A stretch of 64,000 nt of DNA from Variovorax brevis (GCF_030317105.1 NZ_JASZYG010000014.1:86649-150648), one strand, 5' to 3'; positions 28,801 through 36,834 are shown, counted from the stretch's first letter. Translations and numbers: made by a program. The notes: generated from the sequence alone by a model not told the origin.

Positions 28801-29025
28801 GCTGAGCATGGTGGTCGTCAGCGGATAGGTCACCAGATCCTCGACCACCTGCGGCGCCTTGCCGGGGTAGGGTGTGCGGATGATGACCTGCGTGTCCGAC
28901 AGGTCCGGCAGCGCGTCCAGCGGAATGCGCGCGGCGGACCACAGGCCGGCGGCCACGAGGAACAGCGTCGCAAGCAGGACAAGCAGGCGGTTGCCGATGG
29001 ACCAGCGGATGAGCGCGGCGATCAT
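25885..29025 (-). CDS. cusA: CusA-type heavy-metal efflux RND pump
   Basis: 1046 aa, the same length as E. coli CusA and closely similar throughout. Twelve-helix RND inner-membrane pump with the HME-RND proton-relay segment GAMVDGAIVMVENLHKHLE and periplasmic porter domains (APLEMFETTIQFKPRDQW, GLSNVWVPPIRNRIDMLATG). Methionine-rich stretches (EFMPPLDEGDLLYMPSALPG) fit Cu(I)/Ag(I) handling. It forms a tripartite complex with CusB and CusC to export metal from periplasm/cytoplasm. Its ATG overlaps the cusB stop (ATGA). Copper/silver specificity is inferred from similarity. Confidence 0.93.
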   Translation of the reverse strand: MIAALIRWSIGNRLLVLLATLFLVAAGLWSAARIPLDALPDLSDTQVIIRTPYPGKAPQVVEDLVTYPLTTTMLSVPGAKTVRGYSFFGDSFVYVLFDDKTDPYWARSRVVEYLNQVQGRLPAGAVASLGPDATGVGWVYEYALVDRTGRHDLGQLRALNDWFLKFELKSVPDVAEVASIGGMVRQYQVVLDPDRLRALGVTAAVVKAAIQNANQASGGSVVELAEAEYMVRSRGYLRSLDDFRTIPLSVSGATPVLLRDVATVQVGPEMRRGIAELDGEGEVAGGVVVMRSGKNARSTVEAVKTKLESLKASLPAGVEIVPTYDRSLLIDRAVDNLRHKLVEEFIVVALVCAVFLFHLRSALVAVVALPIGVLAAFVVMQWQGVNANIMSLGGIAIAIGAMVDGAIVMVENLHKHLEAFETQAGRPPGAGERWKIVGEASTEVGPALFYSLLVITLSFVPVFSLEAQEGRLFSPLAFTKTYAMAAAAGLSVTLIPVLMGYLVRGRIPHEASNPVNRLLMAAYRPVLEAVLRFPKATLVAAALLLALTVVPLMRLGGEFMPPLDEGDLLYMPSALPGLSVSKASQLLQQTDRLIKTVPEVARVFGKAGRADTATDPAPLEMFETTIQFKPRDQWRAGMTPDRLIEELDRAVQVPGLSNVWVPPIRNRIDMLATGIKSPVGIKVAGADLATIDALTTQVEAAVKQVPGVSSALAERLTGGRYIDVDVDRARAARYGLSVADVQAVVATAIGGDNVGELIQGRERYPINVRYPREIRDSLERLRSLPFVTDKGAQLLLQDVARISIEDGPPMLRSENARLSGWVYVDVRGRDLRSAVQDMQAAVAKAVRLPAGYALSWSGQFEYLERATERLKLVVPVTLAVIFLLLYLLFRSFADAALVMAAVPFSLIGGFWLVWAMGHSVSVATAVGFIALAGVAAEFGVVMLVYLKNALARRQAAGEPMNDETLRAAIREGAVLRVRPKAMTVAVVMAGLLPILWGSGAGSEVMSRIAAPMVGGMITAPMLSMLVVPAAWYLLRRRGSSRPMEGG

Positions 29026-30464
29026 GGCTTGGACGCCGGTTCGGCGCGTGGAGGCGCGGCGGGCGGAGGTGCGGCGGGCGGGGATGCGGCGGTCGGCGGC
29101 GCGACGGGCGTCGTGTGCGAGCCGTGCGCGTCATGCGCGCCGTGGTCTGCCTGCGGCGCGGGCGTGGCCAGCGTCGTCGGCGTCGGCGGCGTCGGCGGCG
29201 TTGCAATTGCCGTCTCCGGCGTCGCCGCCGACATCGCCCCCAGCACCGAGCGCAATCGCGCTTCCGAGTCGATCAGGAACTGCCCACTCGCGACGACCTG
29301 CTCCCCTTCGCTGAGACCCTGCAGCACCTGCGTCTCATCGCCCAAGTCCGCGCCCGGCGACACATCGCGCGGCTCGAAAGCACCCGATTCCTTGCGCAAG
29401 ATCACGACGGCACGCTTGCCGGTGCGAATGACCGCCTCCGACGGAACGACCAGCTGCGTGCTCGTTGCGCCGTCCAGGTGCAGCCGCAGCAGCATGCCCG
29501 GCACCAGCCTGCCTTGCCCGTTGTCGAGCTCGATGCGGGCCTTGAGCGTGCGCGTCGATGAACTGATCTCCGGCACGATCTCCGCGAGCCGTCCGTCGAA
29601 AGACAAGGACGCATCGGCCTGCAACTCGGCCTTCACCTTTTGCCCGGGCACGAGGCGCGCGGCCTGCGCTTCCGGGATGTCGGCCACGGCCCAGACCCTG
29701 TCGAGTCCGGCGATGCGAAACAGCGTCGTGCCCGGCGCCACCGCAACGCCCTCGCGCACGCCCAGTTCCGAAATGACGCCACTGGTCGGCGCACTCAACA
29801 CGAATCGCGCCTGCGCCGTGCCGGCCTTCTCGCTCTGACGAACGAGTTCGGGCGGAATGGACATCGCCCGCAGCCGATCGCGCGCGGCGTCGACGACGTC
29901 CTGCGAAACGCCCGCGCGCTGCAGCGCGATCAACTCATTGAGCGGCCCGAGCCATTCGGGCGCGAAGATCGTCGCCAGCGCCTGGCCCTTGCGCACGCGC
30001 TCCATCGGCGCGCGCACCGACAGGTATTCCACATAGCCCGCCACGCGCGTCTGCACCGCCACGTTCAGCCGCTCATCGAACTGCACGGCGCCGACCGCGT
30101 CGAAGGAAGACGAAAGCGCCGCTCGCCGCACCGTCGCCAGGCGAATGCCCAGGTTCTGCTGCACGCCGGCGTTCACCCTGACGCCGCCGCTGCCGGACTC
30201 GCTGTCCGCGTACATGGGCACCAGCTGCATGTCCATGAAGGGCGACTTGCCGGGCTTGTCGAAGCGCGGCCCCGGCACCATGGGGTCGTGCCAGTAGAGG
30301 ATCTTGCGGCCGTCCGTGCCGGCCTCGGGCGCTTGCGATGCAGCCGTCGGCGACGCCGGGGCCGCGTCGTGCGTCCGGCCCGCTTCGCGTCCCAGAAGAA
30401 AGGCGCCTGCGGCGATGCCGAGCGCGGCGAGGATCGCCAAGGTCGTGATCGTCGTGCGGTTCAT
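29022..30464 (-). CDS. cusB: CusB-type periplasmic adaptor (membrane fusion protein)
   Basis: 480 aa. An N-terminal anchor (TLAILAALGIAAGAFLLG) precedes a heavy-metal-binding motif (YWHDPMVPGPRFDKPGKSPF, then MDMQLVPMY, about residues 57-85), then barrel-sandwich and beta-barrel domains (VAGYVEYLSVRAPMERVRKG; LFRIAGLDRVWAVADIPEAQ). The C-terminal roughly 60 residues are an unusual tail: Thr/Pro-rich with a short His cluster (DHGAHDAHGSHTT) and then Pro/Ala-rich, absent from E. coli CusB as I know it and possibly an added metal-binding region. Start overlaps the cusC stop and its stop overlaps the cusA start. Confidence 0.92.
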   Translation of the reverse strand: MNRTTITTLAILAALGIAAGAFLLGREAGRTHDAAPASPTAASQAPEAGTDGRKILYWHDPMVPGPRFDKPGKSPFMDMQLVPMYADSESGSGGVRVNAGVQQNLGIRLATVRRAALSSSFDAVGAVQFDERLNVAVQTRVAGYVEYLSVRAPMERVRKGQALATIFAPEWLGPLNELIALQRAGVSQDVVDAARDRLRAMSIPPELVRQSEKAGTAQARFVLSAPTSGVISELGVREGVAVAPGTTLFRIAGLDRVWAVADIPEAQAARLVPGQKVKAELQADASLSFDGRLAEIVPEISSSTRTLKARIELDNGQGRLVPGMLLRLHLDGATSTQLVVPSEAVIRTGKRAVVILRKESGAFEPRDVSPGADLGDETQVLQGLSEGEQVVASGQFLIDSEARLRSVLGAMSAATPETAIATPPTPPTPTTLATPAPQADHGAHDAHGSHTTPVAPPTAASPPAAPPPAAPPRAEPASKP

Positions 30465-31705
30465 GGTGCGAGCTCCACGGAGAGTGGCCGGAAGGCCAGT
30501 TGGGCATCGGTCCTGGCCAAGTCACGCTGCAGCGCCAGCAGCTTGCGCTGCGCCTCGGTGTGCGCATGGCGCGCCTCGAACAGCGTGAGCAGACTGGCCT
30601 GGTTGGAGCGGTAAGCCGCCAGCGCCGCGGCCGTGCGTTGCGCAGCCGGGGTCAGCACGCCGGCGCGATAGCGCTCGATGCGCTCGCGCAGATTCTGGCC
30701 GTCGCTCTTGAGTGCGCGGTACTGGGCCGCGGCCGCGCGCGTGGCCTCGGCCAAGTCGCTTTCCGCCTTGTCGACCAGCGCCAGTCTGGCCGCCGTTTCG
30801 CGGTCCTGGCGCTCGCCGGGGGACACGGGCAAGGGGATGCTGACGCCCACCGTCAGCATGTCGGAATAACCGGTGCGCTGGCCGTAGCCTGCCTCCCAGG
30901 TCCAGTTCGGCGCGCGGTTGGATTGGGCCACCGCGGCAGCCTGCCGGGCGACTTCCACTTCGCGCTGCAGGGCGAGGACGGAAGGATGGCTGGCCACGTA
31001 GGCGTCCTCCGTGGCGGACGAAGCGCTGGCAGCAATTCGAGGCGCCGCCAGTTCGTCGGACATCACACCCGTCCAGCGCTGCAGCGCCAATCGGTCGGCG
31101 TTCTGTTGTTGCCGCCAGTCGGCCGAGTCGTCCTGTGAACTGCCCTTGGCGGCGACGAGCGCCAGCACCTCCTGGCTGCCGCCCGCGGCGGACGCCAGGC
31201 GTGCGCGGGCGGCTTCGAGTTCCTCGTGCGCGTGGTGCTCCATGCTCGTCGTGAGCTTGAGCATTTCGTCCGCGTAGACGGCATCCAGAAAGGCCAGCGT
31301 GGTCTGCAGTCGCGTCTCCGCCAAGGCTGCCTGCGCCTGCACGGCTTCACGCTGGACCGTGGCTTCAGCGGCCGCCGTGCGCGCGCTGCGCTTGTCCTGC
31401 GACAGCCATTCCTGGCTGATGCCGATGCGCTTCATCGTCATCGAGTCCTGCGTGGTGCTGAAGCGGTCCGGCCCGGTGATGGGGAGGTTTTCGATGCCCA
31501 CGCGCAGCACCGGGTCCGGCAACTGGCCGGCCGCGCGCGAGGCTTCGGTGGCACTGCGCACGCCGGCGCGGGCGGCACGCGCGGCTTCGGAACGCTCGAC
31601 GGCCAGTTGCAGTGCCGTCTCCAGGGTCAAGGGCGCCGCCTGGATCTGGCCAGGCAGGCAGGCGGCGGCGAGCAACAGCGCGGCATGCGAAATGGGAAAG
31701 AACAT
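30461..31705 (-). CDS. cusC: CusC-type outer-membrane efflux channel (TolC family)
   Basis: 414 aa from ATG 31705 (GGAG upstream). The signal peptide (ISHAALLLAAACLPGQIQA, cleavage before APLTL) is followed by two OEP repeats with the LTLETALQLAVERSEAARAA and PNWTWEAGYGQRTGYSDMLT patterns typical of metal-type outer-membrane factors. No lipobox cysteine is obvious at the cleavage site, unlike E. coli CusC. It completes the CusCBA efflux complex and is coupled to cusB by an ATGA overlap. Confidence 0.88.
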   Translation of the reverse strand: MFFPISHAALLLAAACLPGQIQAAPLTLETALQLAVERSEAARAARAGVRSATEASRAAGQLPDPVLRVGIENLPITGPDRFSTTQDSMTMKRIGISQEWLSQDKRSARTAAAEATVQREAVQAQAALAETRLQTTLAFLDAVYADEMLKLTTSMEHHAHEELEAARARLASAAGGSQEVLALVAAKGSSQDDSADWRQQQNADRLALQRWTGVMSDELAAPRIAASASSATEDAYVASHPSVLALQREVEVARQAAAVAQSNRAPNWTWEAGYGQRTGYSDMLTVGVSIPLPVSPGERQDRETAARLALVDKAESDLAEATRAAAAQYRALKSDGQNLRERIERYRAGVLTPAAQRTAAALAAYRSNQASLLTLFEARHAHTEAQRKLLALQRDLARTDAQLAFRPLSVELAP

Positions 31706-31735
31706 GAAATCTCCGACGACGACCAACGAAGCACA

Positions 31736-31764
31736 TGCCGGCAGGCGAACACGCCCTGCCGGCA
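31736..31764. other. Hairpin between the small metal-binding gene and cusC
   Basis: Perfect 10-bp inverted repeat TGCCGGCAGG (31736-31745) / CCTGCCGGCA (31755-31764) with a 9-nt loop, lying in the 79-bp space between the stop of the small Cys/Met/His-rich gene and the cusC start. It has no T-run. It could be a partial terminator or mRNA-processing/stability element that sets the ratio between the first gene and the efflux genes. Confidence 0.5.
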
Positions 31765-31784
31765 CCTGTCAGGCGACGGAAATT

Positions 31785-32177
31785 TCAAACGCGCAGTCTG
31801 CGCGTGGCGAGGAAAACAGGATCGGGTGGAGGTCGGGGCTCCACCCCGGCGGCCGGCGAAAACCCCGGGCCTTGCGCAATGGACACCAGCGGCACGATCA
31901 GCACCTGCACGATGGCAGGCAGCGACGGCGTGGGCACCTTGAGGGGCTCGAGGGACAGCGGCGCCGCGGCCGAGTGCTGGTGGCACAGCACGGGCTGCGC
32001 CGTGTCCATGCCTTCGCAGGGCTGGCCCGATGCCATCATGTCGGCCATGACCGCTGCGTCTTTCATGCCCGGGCATTCATAGCCCGCCAGCGCCGCCTGC
32101 GAAAAGAGCAGCGACAGCATCACCACGAGCGCGGTAACGCAGCGGGAGATGCTTGAGTGGGCGCGACGGCGGAACAT
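31785..32177 (-). CDS. Small exported Cys/Met/His-rich protein at head of the cus operon
   Basis: 130 aa. Signal peptide (CVTALVVMLSLLFSQAALA) followed by a short potential metal-binding region, YECPGMKDAAVMADMMASGQ, PCEGMDTAQPVLCHQH: three Cys, several Met and two His within 45 residues. The rest is hydrophobic and proline-rich and ends PPPDPVFLATRRLRV. It is not CusF by sequence, but its place directly upstream of cusCBA on the same strand suggests a periplasmic copper/silver-binding or sensing role. Family assignment is uncertain; small proteins of this kind accompany metal-efflux operons in Burkholderiales. Confidence 0.65.
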   Translation of the reverse strand: MFRRRAHSSISRCVTALVVMLSLLFSQAALAGYECPGMKDAAVMADMMASGQPCEGMDTAQPVLCHQHSAAAPLSLEPLKVPTPSLPAIVQVLIVPLVSIAQGPGFSPAAGVEPRPPPDPVFLATRRLRV

Positions 32178-32310
32178 GAAGGCGCCAGTCTAGCGGGACC
32201 GGGCGCGCGGCCAAAGCGCGACCCCGGCGCCCCGAGGGATTCATCAGCCCCCGAAGGTCCTGGCTCCTGTGGAGGTCGGACGTTCGGGGTGCATGCCGAC
32301 GATGCGAAAG

Positions 32311-33123
32311 CTACTTGCGCGTGATCACCACCTCAAGGTATTCACTCGGCACCACCAGCGAGCCCGGCCCCGCACGGTTCAGACGCTCCAGCAGTTCGGT
32401 GAAGTCCTTCTCCAGCTCCTGCCCCTTGTCGGCCGGCAGCGCGGCAAAGGCCTTGTGGATCGGCCCGTACCAGTTGCGGAACACCTCGATGAAATGCGCC
32501 GCCGAGCGGTAGCGGAAGTTGAACTCGCGCGGCGTCACCTGGATCGACGACGCCCCCGCCTCAAAAAGCGCCTGCAGGTGCGCTTCGGTGCCCCACAGCG
32601 AGGGCGACTGCGCACCGGCGGGCGGCGGCACGTGGCGACCCAGCGTCTTGAACACCTGGCCGATGAAGCCCGCGGGCGTCCAGTTGGCCAGCCCGATGCG
32701 TCCGCCCGGACGGCACACGCGCAGCATCTCCGAAGCCGACTTGGCGTGGTCGGGCGCGAACATGACGCCGAAGGTCGACAGCACTGCGTCAAAAGTCGCG
32801 TCGGCATAGGGCAGCGCCTCGGCGTCGGCTACCTCGAACTTGACGTCCAGTCCCTCCGCGGCGGCGCGCTGCGCACCCTTGTCGAGCAGGCTCGCCACGT
32901 AGTCGGTCGACACCACGGCGCAGCCGCGACGTGCCGCCGCCAGCGTGGCGTTGCCGTTGCCGGCGGCAACGTCCAGCACGCTTTCATCCCAGCGCAGGTC
33001 GCAGGCTTCGGCGAGGCGTTCGCCGACGATCTGCAAGGTGGTGCCGACAACGGCATAGTTGCCGCTGGCCCAGGCGGCCTGCTGGCGGGTCTTGAGCGCG
33101 GCGAGATCGATGGTCGGGTTCAT
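32311..33123 (-). CDS. Class I SAM-dependent methyltransferase
   Basis: 270 aa from ATG 33123 (GAGGAAG upstream). SAM-binding motif I is ESVLDVAAGNGNATLAAARR; motif II region VVSTDYVASLLDKGAQRA; post-motifs FEVADAEALPYADATFDAVLS and PGGRIGLANWTPAGFIG. These fit a UbiE/Methyltransf_11-type enzyme acting on a small molecule. The substrate is not evident. It is divergent from an OsmC gene across a repeat-bearing 280-bp space. Confidence 0.88.
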   Translation of the reverse strand: MNPTIDLAALKTRQQAAWASGNYAVVGTTLQIVGERLAEACDLRWDESVLDVAAGNGNATLAAARRGCAVVSTDYVASLLDKGAQRAAAEGLDVKFEVADAEALPYADATFDAVLSTFGVMFAPDHAKSASEMLRVCRPGGRIGLANWTPAGFIGQVFKTLGRHVPPPAGAQSPSLWGTEAHLQALFEAGASSIQVTPREFNFRYRSAAHFIEVFRNWYGPIHKAFAALPADKGQELEKDFTELLERLNRAGPGSLVVPSEYLEVVITRK

Positions 33124-33178
33124 GGTGCTTCCTCTTTGAACTTGAGAAAAAGAATGGACCGGACCGCGATCCGGCGGT

Positions 33179-33318
33179 GCGTCCGGTGCCCTGATTGCAC
33201 CGCCCCTGGCCCCCTGTCGTCCTGATCGTGCGTCCGGCGCGCTTGACCGGGCGTCCGCATTTCGCGGCGCACCACTCGCGGCGTTGACGGCGCGTCCGGC
33301 GTTCTTGTCCGAGCGTCC
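33179..33318. repeat. Helically phased GCGTCC motifs in a divergent intergenic region
   Basis: GCGTCC occurs five times on the plus strand, starting at 33179, 33230, 33251, 33292 and 33313. The intervals are 51, 21, 41 and 21 bp, all near multiples of 10.3 bp. Flanks are also similar (TTGACCGGGCGTCC, TTGACGGCGCGTCC, CTTGTCCGAGCGTCC). The array looks like degenerate ~20.5-bp tandem units. It lies between the divergent methyltransferase and OsmC genes and could be an operator array or a decayed minisatellite. Confidence 0.5.
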
Positions 33319-33403
33319 TGCGCGCCCACGCCAGCGCCGGCTCCCCTTGGCGCCCATGGCGAAGGCGACCACAATTCCGACCGCTACAGCCCGGAGGATT
33401 CCG

Positions 33404-33940
33404 ATGCACACGTCGAACGAGCTTGCGGCCGCGCTGAATCGCGCCAAGAGCGTCCTGGAGCGGCGCCCCGAAATGGGCCTGCACGATGACGCCAGCGCCA
33501 CCGCGCACTGGACCGGTGGCACGCGCGTGAACACGCGGCATGCCAACGGCGCGCAGTTCGAGACCGACTTGCCCGCCGAGCTCGGAGGCACCGGCGATCG
33601 CGTCACGCCCGGCTGGCTGTTTCGTGCGGGCCTGGCCTCGTGCGCTGCCACGTCGATTGCGATGGCCGCGGCCACGGAAGGCATTGAGCTGACCGGGCTC
33701 GAAGTGCGCGCCGACAGCCGCTCGGACACGCGCGGCATGCTCGGCATGGCCGAAGCCGACGGCCATCCGGTCAGTTGCGGCCCGCAGGAGGTACGGCTGC
33801 GGGTGCGCATCGCCGCGCCCGGCGTGCCCTCGCACCGCCTGCGAAAGCTGGTGGAGGAAGCATGCCGGCGCTCACCGGTGCCCAACGCGGTGACGGGCAG
33901 CGTGCCGCTCCTGCTGCACATCGACGACGTCGACGGCTGA
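33404..33940 (+). CDS. OsmC/Ohr-family protein
   Basis: 178 aa. The OsmC fold is indicated by WTGGTRVNTRHANGAQFETD, the PGWLFRAGLASCAATSIAMA helix with the first redox Cys, and a second Cys in GHPVSCGPQEVRLRVRIAAP or EEACRRSPVPNAV. OsmC/Ohr proteins are thiol-dependent peroxidases for organic peroxides or related thiol chemistry. The Cys spacing is closer to the YhfA/OsmC-like branch than to Ohr. GGAGG lies just ahead of ATG 33404. It is followed after 16 bp by an AraC-type regulator. Confidence 0.85.
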   Translation: MHTSNELAAALNRAKSVLERRPEMGLHDDASATAHWTGGTRVNTRHANGAQFETDLPAELGGTGDRVTPGWLFRAGLASCAATSIAMAAATEGIELTGLEVRADSRSDTRGMLGMAEADGHPVSCGPQEVRLRVRIAAPGVPSHRLRKLVEEACRRSPVPNAVTGSVPLLLHIDDVDG

Positions 33941-33956
33941 AGAAGAAAGGCGCGTG

Positions 33957-34949
33957 ATGGACGCCCTGTCGGAAACCTTGCGCGTGGTGCGGCTGGTGGG
34001 CGCCATCTTCATCCACGGGCGCTTCACCGCGCCGTGGTGCTACCAGTCGCCGCGCGCCGACACCGCCGCGCCGCTGCTGGAGCCCTCGGCGGAGCGCGTG
34101 GTCATTTTTCACCTGATCACCGAAGGCGATTGCTTTGTCGAGATGCCTGGCGAAGCGCCGGTGCACCTGGTGGCGGGCGACGCCGTGATCTTTCCGCAGG
34201 GCGACGCACACCTCATGACGTCGGCGCCTGGCGTGCCGCCTGCCACGGGCGGCGCCCGGCTCGACGCGGTGCTGGCGCGCCGGCCCCGGCTGCTGGCCTA
34301 TGGCGGGGGCGGTGCGACCACGCGGCTGGTGTGCGGCTATCTCGCGTGCGACGCGCGACTGGCGCGACTGCTGCTGGCGGGTTTGCCGCCGCTGGTGCAT
34401 GTCAACGTCCGCGGCTCGAACGCGGGCGTGTGGCTGGAAGCCTCGCTGCGCTACGCGCTGGCCGAGGCGCGCTCCCCCAGGCCCGGCGGCGCGGGCGTGC
34501 TGGCCAAGCTGGCCGAAGTGCTGTTCATCGAAGTGCTGCGCCTGTACATGAACGAACAGGGCGCGACGGACCGCACCGGCTGGCTCGCCGGCGTGGGCGA
34601 CCGCATCGTCGGCGCGGCGCTGGCCCTGCTGCACCAACGGCCGGCGCACGCCTGGAGCCTGGAAGAACTGGCGCGTGAGTCGGGCACGTCGCGGTCGGTG
34701 CTGGCCGAGCGATTCCAGCTGCTGGTGGGCACCTCGCCGATGCAGTACCTCACGCAATGGCGCATGCTCCTGGCGGCCAACCTGCTGACGCGCAGCACCG
34801 CGCCGCTGTCGCGCATCGCGGAGGACGTGGGGTATCAGACGGACAGCGCCTTCAGCCGGGCTTTCCGTCGTGAATACGGTGCGCCGCCCGCTGCGTGGCG
34901 GCGCCGTCAGGTCGTGGGCGAGGTGCGGCCGACAACAACTCCCTGCTGA
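33957..34949 (+). CDS. AraC-family transcriptional regulator with cupin sensor
   Basis: 330 aa. The N-terminal half is a cupin_6-type ligand/sensor domain (VVIFHLITEGDCFVEMPG, LVAGDAVIFPQGDAHLM). The C-terminal AraC domain has two helix-turn-helix units (WSLEELARESGTSRSVLAER; AEDVGYQTDSAFSRAFRREY) and the closing GAPPAAWRRR. GTG 33954 lies directly before ATG 33957. It is probably co-transcribed with osmC and a candidate regulator of the surrounding sulfur/peroxide genes. Confidence 0.9.
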   Translation: MDALSETLRVVRLVGAIFIHGRFTAPWCYQSPRADTAAPLLEPSAERVVIFHLITEGDCFVEMPGEAPVHLVAGDAVIFPQGDAHLMTSAPGVPPATGGARLDAVLARRPRLLAYGGGGATTRLVCGYLACDARLARLLLAGLPPLVHVNVRGSNAGVWLEASLRYALAEARSPRPGGAGVLAKLAEVLFIEVLRLYMNEQGATDRTGWLAGVGDRIVGAALALLHQRPAHAWSLEELARESGTSRSVLAERFQLLVGTSPMQYLTQWRMLLAANLLTRSTAPLSRIAEDVGYQTDSAFSRAFRREYGAPPAAWRRRQVVGEVRPTTTPC

Positions 34950-34956
34950 CAGGCCG

Positions 34957-35997
34957 TCAGGGCGCGCTGCCCGCCTTCAGCGGATAGCCCGCTTCGCGCC
35001 ACGCCTTCATGCCGCCGTCGAGCGCGACGGCGTGCAGGAAGCCCATCTCGCGCAAGGTCGATGCGGCGAGGGTCGAGATGTACCCCAGCTCGCAGCAGGT
35101 GAGGATGCGCCGCGTCGGGTCGGGCAGTTCCTGGTTCACGCGAAGTTCGAGTTGCCCGCGCGGCAGCAGGCGCGCGCCGGGCACGTGGCCGGCTTCGAAG
35201 GCATCGCGCTCGCGCACGTCGAGCACGATGAGGTCGTCCTCTCCGGCTTCCACGCGCGACTTGAGTTCGGCCAGCGACATGAAGGGCACGGTGGCCGTGG
35301 CTTCGGCCAGCAGGCGCGCCACGGTCTTGCCGCCGCTCATGTTCGTGCGCAGCGCCTCGGTGATGTGCGTGGGCATCGTGAGGTTGAGGCTGTGCATCAT
35401 CTCCACGAACTCCGCCGGATCGCGCTTTTGCAGGCGCGGGTTCGACGCGATCTCGTCGGCGATGGTCGAGTGGCTGCGACCCTTGTAGTCGTGGGCCGGG
35501 TACACCTTCAGGCTTGGGTCGAGCTTGAGCAGCTTGTTGAACAAGCTGTCGTGCAGCGCCTGCGCGTCGCCGCTGGGCAGGTCGGTGCGGCCGGTGCCGC
35601 CGATGAGCAGCGTGTCGCCGGTGAACACGCGGTCGTCCACCTGCAGGCACATCGAATCGGCGGTGTGGCCCGGCGTGTGCAGGGCGCGCAGGCGCAGCTT
35701 GCCCAGCACCACCATTTCACCATCGGCCAGCCGCATGTCGACGAAAGGCGCCGGGCTCTTGCGGTGCATGATGACCGGCACGTCGAGCTGGCGCGCCAGC
35801 TCCTTCGTCGCGGAAAAGTGATCGGCGTGCGTGTGCGTGTCGATCAGGTAGCGGATGCGCACGCCGTCGCGCGAAGCCAGCGCGATGTAGTGGTCGATCT
35901 GGCTCAGCTCCGGGTCGATCAGCGCGGCGGCAAAGCTGGCCTCGCAGCCGATGAGGTACGACTGGCAACCGCCGGTGGCGATTTGCTCGAAGATCAT
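34957..35997 (-). CDS. Persulfide dioxygenase-rhodanese fusion (ETHE1-like MBL + rhodanese)
   Basis: 346 aa. N-terminal metallo-beta-lactamase fold (about 1-240) of the ETHE1/Blh type: CQSYLIGCEASFAAALIDPE, iron/zinc-binding THTHADHFSATKELA, LHTPGHTADS, FTGDTLLIGGTGRTDLPSGD and VYPAHDYKGRSHS. C-terminal rhodanese domain (about 255-345) with VLDVRERDAFEAGHVPGARL and active-site Cys in LTCCELGYIS; its loop (C-E-L-G-Y-I-S) departs from the usual CxxGxR. Such fusions oxidise glutathione persulfide to sulfite and shuttle sulfane sulfur. It is convergent with the AraC gene. Confidence 0.9.
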   Translation of the reverse strand: MIFEQIATGGCQSYLIGCEASFAAALIDPELSQIDHYIALASRDGVRIRYLIDTHTHADHFSATKELARQLDVPVIMHRKSPAPFVDMRLADGEMVVLGKLRLRALHTPGHTADSMCLQVDDRVFTGDTLLIGGTGRTDLPSGDAQALHDSLFNKLLKLDPSLKVYPAHDYKGRSHSTIADEIASNPRLQKRDPAEFVEMMHSLNLTMPTHITEALRTNMSGGKTVARLLAEATATVPFMSLAELKSRVEAGEDDLIVLDVRERDAFEAGHVPGARLLPRGQLELRVNQELPDPTRRILTCCELGYISTLAASTLREMGFLHAVALDGGMKAWREAGYPLKAGSAP

Positions 35998-36033
35998 CGC
36001 GCCGTGCCCTGCGCCGCCCGTTCGACTGTTCGC

Positions 36034-36693
36034 TCAGCCTGGCTGCTTGACGACGCGCAGGTAGGGCTTGGGCGCCTTCCAGCCGTCGGGGAAGAGCTTC
36101 TTCGCATCGTCGTCCGACACCGAGCCGGCAATGATGACGTCCTCGCCATGCTTCCAGTTGACCGGCGTCGCCACCTTGTGCGCCGCAGTGAGCTGCATGG
36201 AGTCGATCACGCGCAGGATCTCGTCGAAGTTGCGGCCCGTGGTCATCGGGTAGGTGAGCATCAGCTTGATCTTCTTGTCGGGGCCGATGATGAACACCGA
36301 GCGCACCGTGGCGTTGGTGGCCGCCGTGCGGCCTTCCGACGTGCCGGGCTCTTCGGCCGGCAGCATGTTGTAGAGCTTGGCCACCGCCAGGTCGGTGTCG
36401 CCGATCATGGGGTAGTTGGGCAGGTAGCCCTGGGTTTCCTCGATGTCCCTGGCCCAGCGTTCATGGGCGTCGACCGGGTCGATGCTCAGGCCGATGAGCT
36501 TGGTGTTGCGCTTGGTGAACTCCGGCTCGATCTTCGCCATGTAGCCCAGCTCGGTGGTGCACACGGGCGTGAAGTCCTTGGGGTGCGAAAACAGCACGGC
36601 CCACTTGTCGCCGATCCAGTCATGGAACTTGATGGGCCCCTGGGTGGTGTTGGCCGTGAAATCGGGTGTGACGTCGTTGATGCGCAGTGACAT
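36034..36693 (-). CDS. 1-Cys peroxiredoxin (Prx6-like)
   Basis: 219 aa from ATG 36693 (GAGGAG upstream). The peroxidatic Cys lies in SHPKDFTPVCTTELGYMAKI. Prx6 features are present: LIGLSIDPVDAHERWARDIE, FIIGPDKKIKLMLTYPMTTG and the C-terminal VNWKHGEDVIIAGSVSDDDA dimer domain. It reduces H2O2 and organic peroxides. It stands 36 bp upstream of the persulfide dioxygenase on the same strand, so the two are probably co-transcribed. Confidence 0.93.
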   Translation of the reverse strand: MSLRINDVTPDFTANTTQGPIKFHDWIGDKWAVLFSHPKDFTPVCTTELGYMAKIEPEFTKRNTKLIGLSIDPVDAHERWARDIEETQGYLPNYPMIGDTDLAVAKLYNMLPAEEPGTSEGRTAATNATVRSVFIIGPDKKIKLMLTYPMTTGRNFDEILRVIDSMQLTAAHKVATPVNWKHGEDVIIAGSVSDDDAKKLFPDGWKAPKPYLRVVKQPG

Positions 36694-36834
36694 GACCGCT
36701 CCTCGAGCTCGTTGAAGATGATGACTCCCGCTCGCTGTCCCTCCAAGGCCTGCACGGGCGGGCAGAAAGTACACCACGTTCGCAAAGCGCCGGCAAGCGG
36801 GGCGCGGGACACCCTTCTCGCGTCCCGAGCAACG

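Noticed and set aside
27499..29838. 779-codon plus-strand frame opposite cusA and cusB
   Set aside because: Antisense shadow of the RND genes with no recognisable motifs.
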